Positions 40,998 through 50,245 of a stretch of DNA of 64,000 nt are shown one piece after another. A program made the translations under genes and the position numbers. The DNA lies in contig CALEDQ010000008.1 of the NCBI GenBank assembly GCA_937949615.1, forward strand, positions 930,001 through 994,000, in the 5' to 3' direction. Position 1 is the stretch's first letter; every line of letters starts with the position of its first letter. The notes below the pieces were generated by a model. The model did no database searches and was not told the origin of the DNA. It worked only from the letters and a program-made list of their open reading frames with translations. Source of the stretch: an uncultured bacterium (GTDB lineage Bacteria; Muiribacteriota; Ozemobacteria; Ozemobacterales; Ozemobacteraceae).

Positions 40998-42004
40998 TCA
41001 CTCTCGGTATTGAATCTTCATGTGATGATACTTCCGTTGCTCTCGTAAAAGACGGTATCGAGGTTCTTGCGAGCCTTGTCTCGTCGCAGATCGAAATTCA
41101 CCGACGTTTCGGCGGGGTCGTGCCAGAAGTCGCCTCACGCAAGCATCTCGAAGCAATTCTGCCCCTGCTGAATGAAGCAATGACGGCAGCACGCTGCGAA
41201 TTCAAAGATATCGACCAGATAGCGGTAACCGCTGGCCCAGGCCTTCTCGGGCCGCTCCTCATCGGCCTGAGCACCGCCAAAGCGCTGGCCTGGCAGCTGA
41301 AGGTGCCCATGATACCGGTTAACCATATTGAAGCGCATCTGACCGCCTCATTTCTTGCCGCCGGCCGCAAGCCTGAATTTCCGTATCTCGGGCTGATCGT
41401 CTCGGGCGGCAATTCGAACCTGGTATATGTTACCGGCCCGCGCCAGTTCAAATGCCTGGCTCAGACGCTCGATGACGCGCCCGGCGAACTTTTCGACAAG
41501 GTTGCCCGCCATCTCAATCTCGGCTACCCGGGCGGCCCGGTCATTCAAAAAACCGGCGAAGGCGGCGACCCGAAACGCTACCGCCTGCCCCGCCCAATGG
41601 CCGGCAAGGGCTACGTCTTCAGCTTCAGCGGCCTCAAAACTGCGGTAATGCGCATTGTCGAACAGGAAGGCGACCGCCTCAACATGGCTGATCTCTGTGC
41701 CAGCCTGCAGCAGGCTGTTGCCGACAGTTTTGCCGAAAAAGTCGAAATGGCACTCAATGAAACCCGCGCCAGAAAACTGGTCATGGCCGGTGGTGTTGCT
41801 GCCAACCGCCCTCTGCGCGAAAAAATGCAGCAACTGGCAGACGCACACAAGGCAGAACTGCTGCTGCCGACCATTCATCTCTGCACCGACAATGCCGCCA
41901 TGATTGCCGCCCACGGTTATTTCACGGCAGATACAGCGCCTGCCAACAGCCTCGAAGTTAACGCTGTCGCCAGCTGGGAAATGGGCGGCCCGCACAATTT
42001 TTAA
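40994..42004 (+). CDS. tsaD: tRNA N6-threonylcarbamoyladenosine transferase TsaD
   Basis: TsaD transfers the threonylcarbamoyl group from its adenylate to A37 of tRNA. The 336-residue ASKHA protein shows LGIESSCDDTSVALV at the start, the metal ligands HxxxH in NHIEAHLTAS near residue 110, GGNSNLVYV near residue 138, DDAPGELFDKVAR near residue 157, SFSGLKTAV near residue 212 and GGVAANRPLR near residue 261. The full catalytic set is present. Together with tsaE and tsaB it forms an uninterrupted operon; tsaC is elsewhere. Confidence 0.97.
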   Translation: MITLGIESSCDDTSVALVKDGIEVLASLVSSQIEIHRRFGGVVPEVASRKHLEAILPLLNEAMTAARCEFKDIDQIAVTAGPGLLGPLLIGLSTAKALAWQLKVPMIPVNHIEAHLTASFLAAGRKPEFPYLGLIVSGGNSNLVYVTGPRQFKCLAQTLDDAPGELFDKVARHLNLGYPGGPVIQKTGEGGDPKRYRLPRPMAGKGYVFSFSGLKTAVMRIVEQEGDRLNMADLCASLQQAVADSFAEKVEMALNETRARKLVMAGGVAANRPLREKMQQLADAHKAELLLPTIHLCTDNAAMIAAHGYFTADTAPANSLEVNAVASWEMGGPHNF

Positions 42005-42013
42005 GGAAAACGC

Positions 42014-43888
42014 ATGCAGAACGGTAAAATAAAAGTCCTTTCAGACGACATTATCTGTAGAATCGCCGCTGGCGAAGTAGTCGAGAGGCCGGCTTCGGTA
42101 GTCAAGGAACTCATCGAGAACTCGATCGACGCCCGCGCCACCCGTATCGAGGTCGAAATCAAGGACGGCGGCCAGAAACTGATCGAAATTGCCGACAACG
42201 GCGAAGGCATGTGCCGCAGCGATGCTCTGCTCGCCTTCACTCCCCACGCCACCAGCAAACTCAAAGACGACGCCGAGCTCGAGCATATCGCTTCGCTTGG
42301 TTTCCGTGGCGAAGCGCTGCCGACCATCGCTTCGGTGGCCCGGGTATCGATGGTAACTCGCCACGAAAGTGAAGAAACCGGTTCAAAACTGCTCATCGAG
42401 GGCGGCCGTATCGTCAGCCATGATTCCGATCCTTTTCCGCGCGGCACGCGGATTCAGGTCAAAAACCTGTTTTTCAATGTGCCGGCGCGACGCAAGTTTC
42501 TCAAGAGCGTTCAGTCAGAAATGGCCCAGATTTCGGACGTTGTCTGCCATTATATGATGGGCTACCCCGAAATCGCCTTCAAATTCAGCAAAGGCAACAT
42601 TCAGATCGCCGGCACCAACGGTTCGGGCAATCTGATCGACGCAATTCTCGCCGTCTACGGCCCCGAAATGACCCGCAGTCTGGTGCAGCTCAAAGAACCC
42701 GCCTCGATCGCCGGCACCGGCATGTCGCTGCGCGGCTATATTTCGCCGCCAAACCAGGCCAGACCGGCGGCCCGCTACATGACGACCCTGGTCAATCGCC
42801 GGGTAGTAAAAACTAAACTGCTGACCCAGGCGATCAACAAGGCCTGTTCGGCGTTTTTTCCGAAAGGCCGTTACCCGGTTCTCATTCTCGACCTGCGCGT
42901 GCCACCAGAAATGATCGACGTCAACGTGCACCCGCAGAAAACCGAGATCCGCTTCAAAGACGAACGCTGGGTTTTCGCCACCATCTGGGAAACAATTCAA
43001 TCGAGCCTCTCAGGCCTGCGCATGGTTTCAGCGCCAGTTAGACCGGCAGAACCGACAGGGCCGGAGCCTGAGACCGCCGATCTGCCTGACTTCGACGACA
43101 GTATCGATGTCACCGGCAGCAGTCAGCAATCCTCCTCGCGCCCGTCGATTTTTACGCCACCACCGTCTTTCAGCATGCCGGCCCGCCAGCCATCAAACAG
43201 CGGCGATGCAAGAATTTATGAGCTTAAAGAAACCGAAGTCGAAAGACTCGGCCCCCACTCTGTTACACCATCGCCAGTGACCGGCGCAGCATTCGCACCG
43301 GTCGTCACCCTGCACAATCCGAGAATTCTGGCGCAGCTGAAAAATTCGTATCTGCTCGGCGAAGATGAAGAGGGTCTGTTCATCATCGACCAGCATGCGG
43401 CGCACGAACGCATTCTTTTCGATCAATACACCAGCACCTACAAAGACATGCCGGTTACCGCCCAGCCGCTGCTGTTTCCGGTGCCGTTGCGACTGCTGCC
43501 GTCTGAGCGCCTGATTATCAAAGATCAGCTGCCACAGCTGAAAAGTCTTGGGTTTTCCATTCACCAGGAAGAAGACAACCAGTTTTATGTCACGGCAGTT
43601 CCGGTTTCAGAGAAAAAAACCTCTGACAGCGAGTCGATTCAGAATGTGCTGTCTGAAGTGCTCAACGGCTGGGAAAGCAGATCGATCGCCGAAATCAAGA
43701 CTGACCTGCTGAAAATGATGGCCTGCAAGGCCGCAGTCAAAGCCGGCGATCCGCTCACCGATTCAGAATGGAACAGCCTGCTCGAACAGCTGCTGAAAAC
43801 CGAAAACCCATTCACCTGCCCGCACGGCCGACCAATCGTGATCAGGCTCACCACCAGGCAGATCGAAACCGGCTTTTTACGAACCTGA
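42014..43888 (+). CDS. mutL: DNA mismatch repair protein MutL
   Basis: MutL links mismatch recognition by MutS to strand removal. The 624 residues have the GHKL ATPase domain (IAAGEVVERPASVVKELIENSIDA, then DNGEGM and TSKLK..., GFRGEALPTIAS), a flexible proline/serine linker at about 345-400, and a C-terminal endonuclease-type domain. That domain has DQHAAHERILFD near residue 457 and CPHGRP near residue 606. In the metal motif DQHA-X2-E-X4-E the last acidic residue is D rather than E. No mutS or mutH is in the window. AAGGA precedes the ATG, and its stop shares bases with miaA (TGATG). Confidence 0.95.
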   Translation: MQNGKIKVLSDDIICRIAAGEVVERPASVVKELIENSIDARATRIEVEIKDGGQKLIEIADNGEGMCRSDALLAFTPHATSKLKDDAELEHIASLGFRGEALPTIASVARVSMVTRHESEETGSKLLIEGGRIVSHDSDPFPRGTRIQVKNLFFNVPARRKFLKSVQSEMAQISDVVCHYMMGYPEIAFKFSKGNIQIAGTNGSGNLIDAILAVYGPEMTRSLVQLKEPASIAGTGMSLRGYISPPNQARPAARYMTTLVNRRVVKTKLLTQAINKACSAFFPKGRYPVLILDLRVPPEMIDVNVHPQKTEIRFKDERWVFATIWETIQSSLSGLRMVSAPVRPAEPTGPEPETADLPDFDDSIDVTGSSQQSSSRPSIFTPPPSFSMPARQPSNSGDARIYELKETEVERLGPHSVTPSPVTGAAFAPVVTLHNPRILAQLKNSYLLGEDEEGLFIIDQHAAHERILFDQYTSTYKDMPVTAQPLLFPVPLRLLPSERLIIKDQLPQLKSLGFSIHQEEDNQFYVTAVPVSEKKTSDSESIQNVLSEVLNGWESRSIAEIKTDLLKMMACKAAVKAGDPLTDSEWNSLLEQLLKTENPFTCPHGRPIVIRLTTRQIETGFLRT

Positions 43889-44811
43889 TGCAGAAACCGG
43901 TGCTGGCGGTTCTTGGGCCCACCGCCTCAGGCAAAACGGCCCTTGCTATCGAGATTGCCCGCCGCTTCAACGGTGAAATCGTCAACTGCGATTCGCGACA
44001 GGTTTATCGTGGCATGCAGATCGGCACTGCCAGCCCGTCTTCACAAGAGCGACAGCAGGTGCCGCATCATCTTTTCAATTTTCTCAGTCCGGCCGAGAAT
44101 TTCAGCGCCGCTGATTATGCGCTGAAAGCGGCTGAAGTCTGCAGAGAAATCTGGAATCGTCGAAAAATACCACTGCTGACCGGCGGCACTGGCTTCTATT
44201 ACGCCGCGATCGCAGAGGGGCTCGGTGACGCCGGACAAAACCTGCAACGGGCTGAAGAACTGCGCGAAATGCTTGAATCCAGAGGTCTCGAATATATGGT
44301 GGGCATGCTGCAGCAGCTTGACCCGGCCGCGGCCGCAGGCATCGACACGAATAATTCCAGAAGAGTGCTGAGGGCCATCGAAATTGTCGAGACGACCGGC
44401 AAACCCTATGCCGAAAACCGTCCGGTCAGCCTGTTGCCGGAAGCAGATTTTTTTCCGGTGGTTGTAACCCGGCCGCGCGAGAACCTGCATCGATCCATTG
44501 CTCTGCGGGTTGAAAAAATGCTTGCAGACGGGCTAGAAGCAGAAGTCAGACAGCTGGTGAGCGAGTTCGGCCAGCAGGCACCGGGCCTCAATTCAATCGG
44601 TTATCAGGAATGGTTCGCAAATTTCAGCGGTGAAATGACGATTGCTCAGGTTAAAGAACTGATCATAATTCATACCCGGCAATACGCCAAACGTCAGGAA
44701 ACCTGGTTCAGACGCAGACCAGGGGTCGCTCCGACCGACATCGGCAGTCAGCATGACTCGGCAGCAATTTTCCAGCAGATTGCTGCATTCCTTGGTCAGT
44801 TTGCGTTATAA
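43888..44811 (+). CDS. miaA: tRNA dimethylallyltransferase
   Basis: MiaA adds an isopentenyl group to N6 of A37 in tRNAs that read UNN codons. The start at 43888 overlaps the mutL stop and gives 307 residues, the normal length; the open frame upstream lies in mutL. Motifs include the P-loop GPTASGKT near residue 10, INCDSRQVYRGMQIGTA near residue 35 (here VNCDSRQVY), LLTGGTGFYY near residue 97 and the C-terminal TRQYAKRQETWFRR. The order mutL-miaA is common in bacteria, often followed by hfq, which is absent here. Confidence 0.96.
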   Translation: MQKPVLAVLGPTASGKTALAIEIARRFNGEIVNCDSRQVYRGMQIGTASPSSQERQQVPHHLFNFLSPAENFSAADYALKAAEVCREIWNRRKIPLLTGGTGFYYAAIAEGLGDAGQNLQRAEELREMLESRGLEYMVGMLQQLDPAAAAGIDTNNSRRVLRAIEIVETTGKPYAENRPVSLLPEADFFPVVVTRPRENLHRSIALRVEKMLADGLEAEVRQLVSEFGQQAPGLNSIGYQEWFANFSGEMTIAQVKELIIIHTRQYAKRQETWFRRRPGVAPTDIGSQHDSAAIFQQIAAFLGQFAL

Positions 44812-44898
44812 TCAAAAATACGCCGCTAAACAAATTCTACCGCTTTGCCGATTATTCTCCTTGAATTGTAATTTCACGAACGGAACTGGAGGCCAACA

Positions 44899-46788
44899 TT
44901 GAGGGAGGCGACTGACCTTGCAATTGGCGCCGGAATCAGACGCGAACTGTCTGGCCGGCGAATTGACCTGTCAAAACTGAAGTTTCCTGTCAAGGCCGGA
45001 GTAGTGAGTCTTCAGGGCGAGCTGTGTTTTGTCGGGCTTGAAAAAACAGCTGACGAAACCGCGGTAGAACTAAAATTCATTGAATCCAGCCTGAAAAATA
45101 TTCCAGGGGTCAAGGAAATAGTTTTTGAACTGACCAACTGGAGCAAAAATGACAGCGGTATCTGGGAATCAGCTTCAGCTGTCCAGACAAGCAGTGGCGG
45201 CAGCGCGCCGGTTCTCGACGGCGAAGGCATTGTCTGCCCCGACTGCGATTACGTCATCAGATTCTGCCCATGCTGCGGCAAGCCACTTGCCGGGGCAGCA
45301 AAATCTGGAGCTGCACGGCCACGCAGACCAGCCCTGCCGGTTAAGCCGATCCTGAAAAAGAAACGGCCCGCCTCCCCGCTTCTTTCACCGGTAGTCAGAC
45401 CGACGGCGCCAGGCACTCCCGTGGTTGTCGCCCCCGACGCTTTAAAAAACCTGCCCGGCAATATCAGCCCGATTCAGTCTCCGTTAAAGGCCGGCGAACC
45501 CGTCGCGCCTGTCAAACCTGCAACTGTTGAAGCGCCAAAATCGCCGACAGTTTCACCTGTAAAGCCGACAGCAATGCCGGCAGCGCCTGCTGTTCCGCCG
45601 GCAGTCAAGCCCGCAATTCCGACTGTTAAGCCTGCGCCTGCAACCGGCCCCGCAGTAAAGAGCAATGTGCCGCAGCCGCCGGCCGTGCCGCACACACCGC
45701 AGGCACACCCGTCACCCCAGGAAAATCAGAATTTTCCGGGAATGCCGACGGCAGCGCCAGCTTTTGCCAGACCCGCAGCCCCGACCGCCAGACCGGCTCA
45801 GCCAACACCCGCTGCCCACAAAACAGAACAGCCGCCTGTGCCTGTCATACCTGAAAAGCCTGCAGCAGAAGAACTGCCAGCCGAAGACGATCTGGACACT
45901 CCTGATTTCAGCAAATTTGCGCTCAGCGGCGACGAATCGTCTGAAAGCAAAACCGACGCCCCTGAACTCGACAACCTTTTTGGCAGTCTGAAAGCCGAAA
46001 TACCAGGCCTTGGAACCGAGGCTCCCGTTGAACCAGCCGCGCCGACTGCACCGCCACCGGCTCAAACACTCAGACAGGCCCCAATCAAGCCGGCAGCACC
46101 CGCGACTGCCCAGCCACCGAAAGCGCCAGTGCCTGATTTTAACTTTGACGCGCTAATTTCGGGCTCAGATAATGATCTTGGCCTGCCTGGTGGTGAAACA
46201 GCCGACGAACCTCCAGCTTTCGACCTTGGTTCACTCGGTCAGCTCGAACCGCAGGCACCGGCAGAAGATGAAGACACCCCGCTGCCGCCAATGCGCCCGG
46301 CCGGCGGCAAACCGGCTGCCGAAGCAAAACCGGCCGCCAAGCCGGCAGCACCGGCCCCCACCGATATTTTTGAAGATGATGACACGCCGTTGCCGCCAAT
46401 GAGGCCGCAAACTCCGCCGGCAAAAGAAGCCAAAGGCGGCAAAGACCTTTTTGCCTCTCTGTTTTCAGACGGCGACCTGAATCTTGGGCTGCCCGCAGAC
46501 CAGGGCTCAGGCCAAAACAAAAACCCCTTTGGAAACCTCGACCTGGAACTGGATGTTCTCGAAGTTTTCCCGAATAATGACGACGCCCCGACTCCGGCGC
46601 CTTCTCCAGCTCCTGGCAAGAAGCCGCCAGCACCAGCGAAACCTGCTCCTGCTGACGACAACCCCTTCAACCTGGACAATATCATCGACCTCGACAGCCC
46701 GGTTGAAGAAAAGTCGCCATCGAAAAAGAAAGGCACAAAAGAGCCTCTCGACCTCGATGACTTTGACATCAGCAAATTTAAACTTTAA
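44899..46788 (+). CDS. BON-like, zinc-ribbon, Pro/Ala-rich protein of unknown function
   Basis: A TTG at 44899, six bases after GGAGG, is the best start for 629 residues. Residues 1-85 look like a BON-type alpha/beta domain (LSKLKFPVKAGVVSLQGEL, then NIPGVKEIVFEL). Residues 112-130 form a zinc ribbon with CPDC and CPCC pairs. Residues 150-350 are a low-complexity Pro/Ala/Lys/Val region, and the rest alternates acidic modules such as DTPDFSKFALSGDE, DTPLPPMRP (twice) and DLFASLFSDGDLNLGLP, ending DLDDFDISKFKL. No signal peptide or membrane helix is visible, so it is likely cytoplasmic. It may be a scaffold with repeated short peptide motifs. The gene directly downstream starts 15 bases later. 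Confidence 0.7.
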   Translation: MREATDLAIGAGIRRELSGRRIDLSKLKFPVKAGVVSLQGELCFVGLEKTADETAVELKFIESSLKNIPGVKEIVFELTNWSKNDSGIWESASAVQTSSGGSAPVLDGEGIVCPDCDYVIRFCPCCGKPLAGAAKSGAARPRRPALPVKPILKKKRPASPLLSPVVRPTAPGTPVVVAPDALKNLPGNISPIQSPLKAGEPVAPVKPATVEAPKSPTVSPVKPTAMPAAPAVPPAVKPAIPTVKPAPATGPAVKSNVPQPPAVPHTPQAHPSPQENQNFPGMPTAAPAFARPAAPTARPAQPTPAAHKTEQPPVPVIPEKPAAEELPAEDDLDTPDFSKFALSGDESSESKTDAPELDNLFGSLKAEIPGLGTEAPVEPAAPTAPPPAQTLRQAPIKPAAPATAQPPKAPVPDFNFDALISGSDNDLGLPGGETADEPPAFDLGSLGQLEPQAPAEDEDTPLPPMRPAGGKPAAEAKPAAKPAAPAPTDIFEDDDTPLPPMRPQTPPAKEAKGGKDLFASLFSDGDLNLGLPADQGSGQNKNPFGNLDLELDVLEVFPNNDDAPTPAPSPAPGKKPPAPAKPAPADDNPFNLDNIIDLDSPVEEKSPSKKKGTKEPLDLDDFDISKFKL

Positions 46789-46803
46789 GGAGCGTGTTGC
46801 GTC

Positions 46804-47253
46804 ATGAAGTTCATTCACCCGGTTTTCATGCTTTTTGTGCTGTCTTATCTGTTCAAGATTCACAGGTTCGGCAAACAGGCGCTGGCGGTCAACCCCAAAT
46901 CGCCCGATGCCGACCAGCGCGAAGTGTTTCTTGCTGAACACAAAAAGATCAGCAAAATTGCCGCCATTCTCTTTGCCATCGGTCTTATCGGTGGCATTTT
47001 CGGCGTTGTCCAGTTTCTACAGGTCAACACCATTTTCATGAAAACCTACGGGCACGGCTTTGTTGGCGCTATTCTTCTCGGCCTGATGCTTGCCAACATC
47101 TTTGTCGGCAACTCGATCAAAACTCTGGTCAAAGAAAAATCACGCGACAATCTGCGGCGGTTCCATTTCAGCCTTTTCTACTTTACCCTTGTCTGCTCGG
47201 CTTACTCACTTATTTCCGGGCTTGTTGTGCTGTTCAAGGGGCCGATGAGCTGA
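46804..47253 (+). CDS. DUF4079-like four-helix membrane protein
   Basis: The 149-residue protein has about four membrane helices (residues 3-20, 50-72, 80-105 and 122-145), with histidines at helix ends (FIHPVFML, EHKKISKIAAIL, TYGHGFVGAILL, RRFHFSLFYF). This pattern resembles DUF4079 and cytochrome b561-like families, in which paired histidines may bind heme. The sequence alone does not show whether heme is bound. AAGGAG precedes the start, 15 bases after the previous stop, suggesting one operon. A hairpin terminator follows. Confidence 0.7.
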   Translation: MKFIHPVFMLFVLSYLFKIHRFGKQALAVNPKSPDADQREVFLAEHKKISKIAAILFAIGLIGGIFGVVQFLQVNTIFMKTYGHGFVGAILLGLMLANIFVGNSIKTLVKEKSRDNLRRFHFSLFYFTLVCSAYSLISGLVVLFKGPMS

Positions 47254-47278
47254 GTCACAGAAAAATTCGTCAGAATTC

Positions 47279-47320
47279 CACGCCTGCCTTTGCATTGCCG
47301 GGGCAGGCGTGTTAGTTTTA
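47279..47320 (+). terminator. Hairpin terminator
   Basis: CACGCCTGCC (47279-47288) pairs perfectly with GGCAGGCGTG (47302-47311) and a T-rich tail (TTAGTTTTAGG) follows. Confidence 0.75.
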
Positions 47321-47346
47321 GGCATATCTGAAGCAAGAGGTGGTTT

Positions 47347-49140
47347 ATGAGTCGGCAGACTTTCGTTAGAATCGGAAAACTGGTTTCACTGGCCCTGATC
47401 ATTTCCGGGCATGGACTGATCAGCACGGAACCGGCTGCAGCCGCCACCCGTCGGCCGAAAGTTAAACTGCAGCAGCCGAAACAGGAAATCAGCGAAGCCT
47501 ATTATGACAAAGCCTGGCGAACCTGGCAGATTGGTTCCAAAAAGGAAAAAGAAGAAGTCATCAAGTCGCTGCGTTCGATCGTCAGAAAATCGCCCGAAGA
47601 ATTCATGGCCCATTACTACCTGGGAATCATGGTCGCCGAAGAAGGTTCGCCCGCCCAGGCTCTGCGACATCTCGAAACCGCGCTGGTCGGCTTCCCCAAA
47701 TCTGCGGATATTCATGTGCGCATGGGTACTCTTCTCGACAGCAGCAAAAAAAGTGATCAGGCGGTCGAACACTACCGTAAAGCCCTTGAACTCGAACCAG
47801 CCAATGCGAAAGCCCTGTCGCGGCTCGGCATTTATGAACTCGAAAACAGCAACCTCGACAAAGCCTATGAACTGCTTTACAAGGCAAGGCAGGTACAGCC
47901 CGACAACCCCGATACACTGAGGGGTCTTGGTTCGATTCTCGTCGAAAAGAACAACCCGAAAGAGGCCCTGCCAATTCTTGAGCAGGCGCTGCTTTTTGAC
48001 CAGAAGCACGCCGAAACGCACTGGTTGCTCGCGAGAGCCTATGAGCAGGCCGGCCAGCCGGAAAAGGCAGCCGAATATTTTGCTCTGGCAAAGAAGCTCG
48101 GCCGCCGCGACCCTGAAATGAAGGAACTGATCGGTTACGATATGGCCAGAAGTCTGGTTAAAGCAGGTAAAATGCAGGAAGCGGAAGCGGAATACAAGAA
48201 TGAAATCAAAAAGAATTCTGATGCAGCCACCGGGCATTATGAGCTGGCCCAGATTTATCTTGATACCGGCCGTGAGAACGAAGCAATCGCCTCATACAAT
48301 GAAGCATACAAGGCCAATAAAAAACTCGGTGACGGCATGCTGAAAGCCTCAGATATCTATCTGCACCGCGAAGAGTATGACAAGGCCGAAGAGATACTCA
48401 AACAGCTGAAGAAAGACCCAGAATATAAAGATAAAGCAGAAATGGGGCTTGAAGAGATTAAAGAAACCCGCGAGAAGCAGGAAAAGCTGCGACTCGAAGC
48501 TGAAATGGCCGACCGCAAAATGGACGATGCCGGAGTCGAAGCTAATTTTCTGCAGATGCTAAGCCTGAACAAAGATGATGCAAGCGCTCTTGAAGGTCTC
48601 GTCGAGTTTTACAAAGAACGCGGTTATTACGAAAAGGCACTGTACTGGTTCAAGCGCTTTAATAAAGTGCGACCAACTTCTGATGCGAATCGCAAAATGA
48701 TCGAAAAAGACCTTAAAGACCGCAACGATCAGGATAATTTCAGCCTTTTTGGCCGCAAACTCGTTACCAAAGACTATAAAGACAACAAAGTTCTCGATAA
48801 TTCGCCAATCTCCGGCAATGACCTGACAAATAAATACACCGGCGAACATACCGTCTGGCTCAAAGCACTGCCTTTGAAAGAATCGGTCATTCCTGACGAC
48901 AACCTTATGCAGCTCGCCTTCAATGGCGAAAATGACCGACTGAAAGAGCTGGCATTCCTGATTCTGCTGACCCGCACCGAATATAAAAAAGACCGCCGGC
49001 TGCATGAAGGACTGATGGAATTCTACGCCGAACGTGGCCGGGTCGAAGACGCGGTAAAATGCGTCAATACTCTCAAATCGCTTGGTTATTTTACCGCTGC
49101 CGAAGCCACTGAAAAGCGCGGAAAACTGCGCGGCAAGTAA
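47347..49140 (+). CDS. Exported TPR protein
   Basis: The 597-residue protein has a signal-like N-terminus (FVRIGKLVSLALIISGHG) and then about ten tetratricopeptide units between residues 60 and 480. They include PEEFMAHYYLGIMVAEEG, ADIHVRMGTLLDSSKK, NAKALSRLGIYELENS and PDTLRGLGSILVEKNNP. A charged helical region and a globular C-terminal domain without a recognised family follow. TPR arrays bind partner proteins; a periplasmic scaffold role is an inference. AGAGGTGG precedes the ATG. Confidence 0.85.
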   Translation: MSRQTFVRIGKLVSLALIISGHGLISTEPAAAATRRPKVKLQQPKQEISEAYYDKAWRTWQIGSKKEKEEVIKSLRSIVRKSPEEFMAHYYLGIMVAEEGSPAQALRHLETALVGFPKSADIHVRMGTLLDSSKKSDQAVEHYRKALELEPANAKALSRLGIYELENSNLDKAYELLYKARQVQPDNPDTLRGLGSILVEKNNPKEALPILEQALLFDQKHAETHWLLARAYEQAGQPEKAAEYFALAKKLGRRDPEMKELIGYDMARSLVKAGKMQEAEAEYKNEIKKNSDAATGHYELAQIYLDTGRENEAIASYNEAYKANKKLGDGMLKASDIYLHREEYDKAEEILKQLKKDPEYKDKAEMGLEEIKETREKQEKLRLEAEMADRKMDDAGVEANFLQMLSLNKDDASALEGLVEFYKERGYYEKALYWFKRFNKVRPTSDANRKMIEKDLKDRNDQDNFSLFGRKLVTKDYKDNKVLDNSPISGNDLTNKYTGEHTVWLKALPLKESVIPDDNLMQLAFNGENDRLKELAFLILLTRTEYKKDRRLHEGLMEFYAERGRVEDAVKCVNTLKSLGYFTAAEATEKRGKLRGK

Positions 49141-49269
49141 AAAACTGCGGCAGCAAGCAAAAAAGTTCTTGCAATTTGTTCATTTTTGCTAAAACTATTG
49201 GTCTGAGTTGTCGAAAGTTGAATGTAACGATTTAGACGATCAGCTCTTAGCCTGTCTAAAAGGAGTGAT

Positions 49270-50124
49270 ATGATGAAACGCGGTTTTTCGTTGATTGAAC
49301 TATTGGTGGTTGTCGCCATCATCGCCATTCTGGTCGGTGTTGCGACACCCTACTACGCTGACTATGTTCGCGAGAGCAAAAGAGCCAAAGCCCTGCAGGA
49401 CCTTGACGTTCTCAAACAGGCAATCGTGCTCTACAACTCACAGGAAGACCTTCCTTATCAGGGAACTATTTCAACCCAGTCCACCGAACTCGTGCCAATC
49501 CTTGGCGAAAACGATTTCAACGGTCTTCAGGGTCGTTATCTGACCTATATTCCGGTTGACCCATGGGGAAAAAACTATAAAATCGACCCGTTCGCCTGCT
49601 TTGTTTACAGCGAAGGTCCGGATTCAAGAGTCGATTCTGACGACATCAAGGATTACTACGTAAAAGATCTCGCTCTTGTGCGTATCGAATGGGAAGACAC
49701 CAACAACGACCGACTCATGAATCCAGGCGATCTGCTTTACTTTGCCTTCAACAAGCCTCTGTTCGCAGAAACTTTTGTTGGCAATGATTTCAACATTTAC
49801 GAAAACAATGAAATTGTCGACAGCACCGCAGTATCAGCTTCAGAAACCATTTCTCTGACATTCACCTGGAAAAACCAGCCCGCCGCCGAAACAGACGCCA
49901 GTGGCTCAGTGCTCATTGGCGAAGTCAGCGGTGGTAACGTTAAACTTGGCGTTCATTCACTTGCTCTGAAAGATGATCTTGCCATACTGCAGAAGTATAT
50001 GGAAGTTCAGGTCAAACGCTCTGAATCGACTCCGACCAAAGTTGTTACCGAGATTAAAAGAAGAAACAGCAAGCCTCTGCGCTATGCAATCCGCACCAGC
50101 CCAGTAAAAATCACTCCAAAATGA
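49270..50124 (+). CDS. Type IV pilin-like/pseudopilin (GspG-type) protein
   Basis: The 284-residue product has the prepilin cleavage and methylation site KRG|FSLIELLVVVAIIAILVG within the first 25 residues, so it is processed by a prepilin peptidase and assembled by type II secretion or type IV pilus machinery. After the helix, a GspG-like stretch (SKRAKALQDLDVLKQAIVLYNSQ, then YIPVDPWGKNY) is followed by a longer beta-rich domain. That domain contains an Ig-like part (LLYFAFNKPLFAETFVGNDFNIYENN, then VKLGVHSLALKDD). This C-terminal extension is unusual for a major pseudopilin of 130-150 residues. AGGAGTG lies before the first of two ATG codons. No other pilus genes are nearby. Confidence 0.85.
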   Translation: MMKRGFSLIELLVVVAIIAILVGVATPYYADYVRESKRAKALQDLDVLKQAIVLYNSQEDLPYQGTISTQSTELVPILGENDFNGLQGRYLTYIPVDPWGKNYKIDPFACFVYSEGPDSRVDSDDIKDYYVKDLALVRIEWEDTNNDRLMNPGDLLYFAFNKPLFAETFVGNDFNIYENNEIVDSTAVSASETISLTFTWKNQPAAETDASGSVLIGEVSGGNVKLGVHSLALKDDLAILQKYMEVQVKRSESTPTKVVTEIKRRNSKPLRYAIRTSPVKITPK

Positions 50125-50142
50125 TCTGATTTAAACCGCGTT

Positions 50143-50179
50143 AAAAACCGGCTGACTATTTTGTCAGCCGGTTTTTTTA
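50143..50179. terminator. Bidirectional terminator
   Basis: A 14-bp stem (50143-50156 with 50163-50176) with a six-base loop has an A run before it and a T run after it, so it can end both the pilin gene and the heme operon coming from the other side. Confidence 0.9.
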
Positions 50180-50245
50180 TTTCAAAATATTGTCTCAGAC
50201 AGAAATGACTGATTTAAAAGCTATGCAGACAATTTTATCGAAGTC

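Noticed and set aside
45665..45991. Arg/Pro-rich and other frames inside the proline-rich gene
   Set aside because: Alternate frames of low-complexity Pro/Ala coding sequence; the main frame has a proper start and domains.
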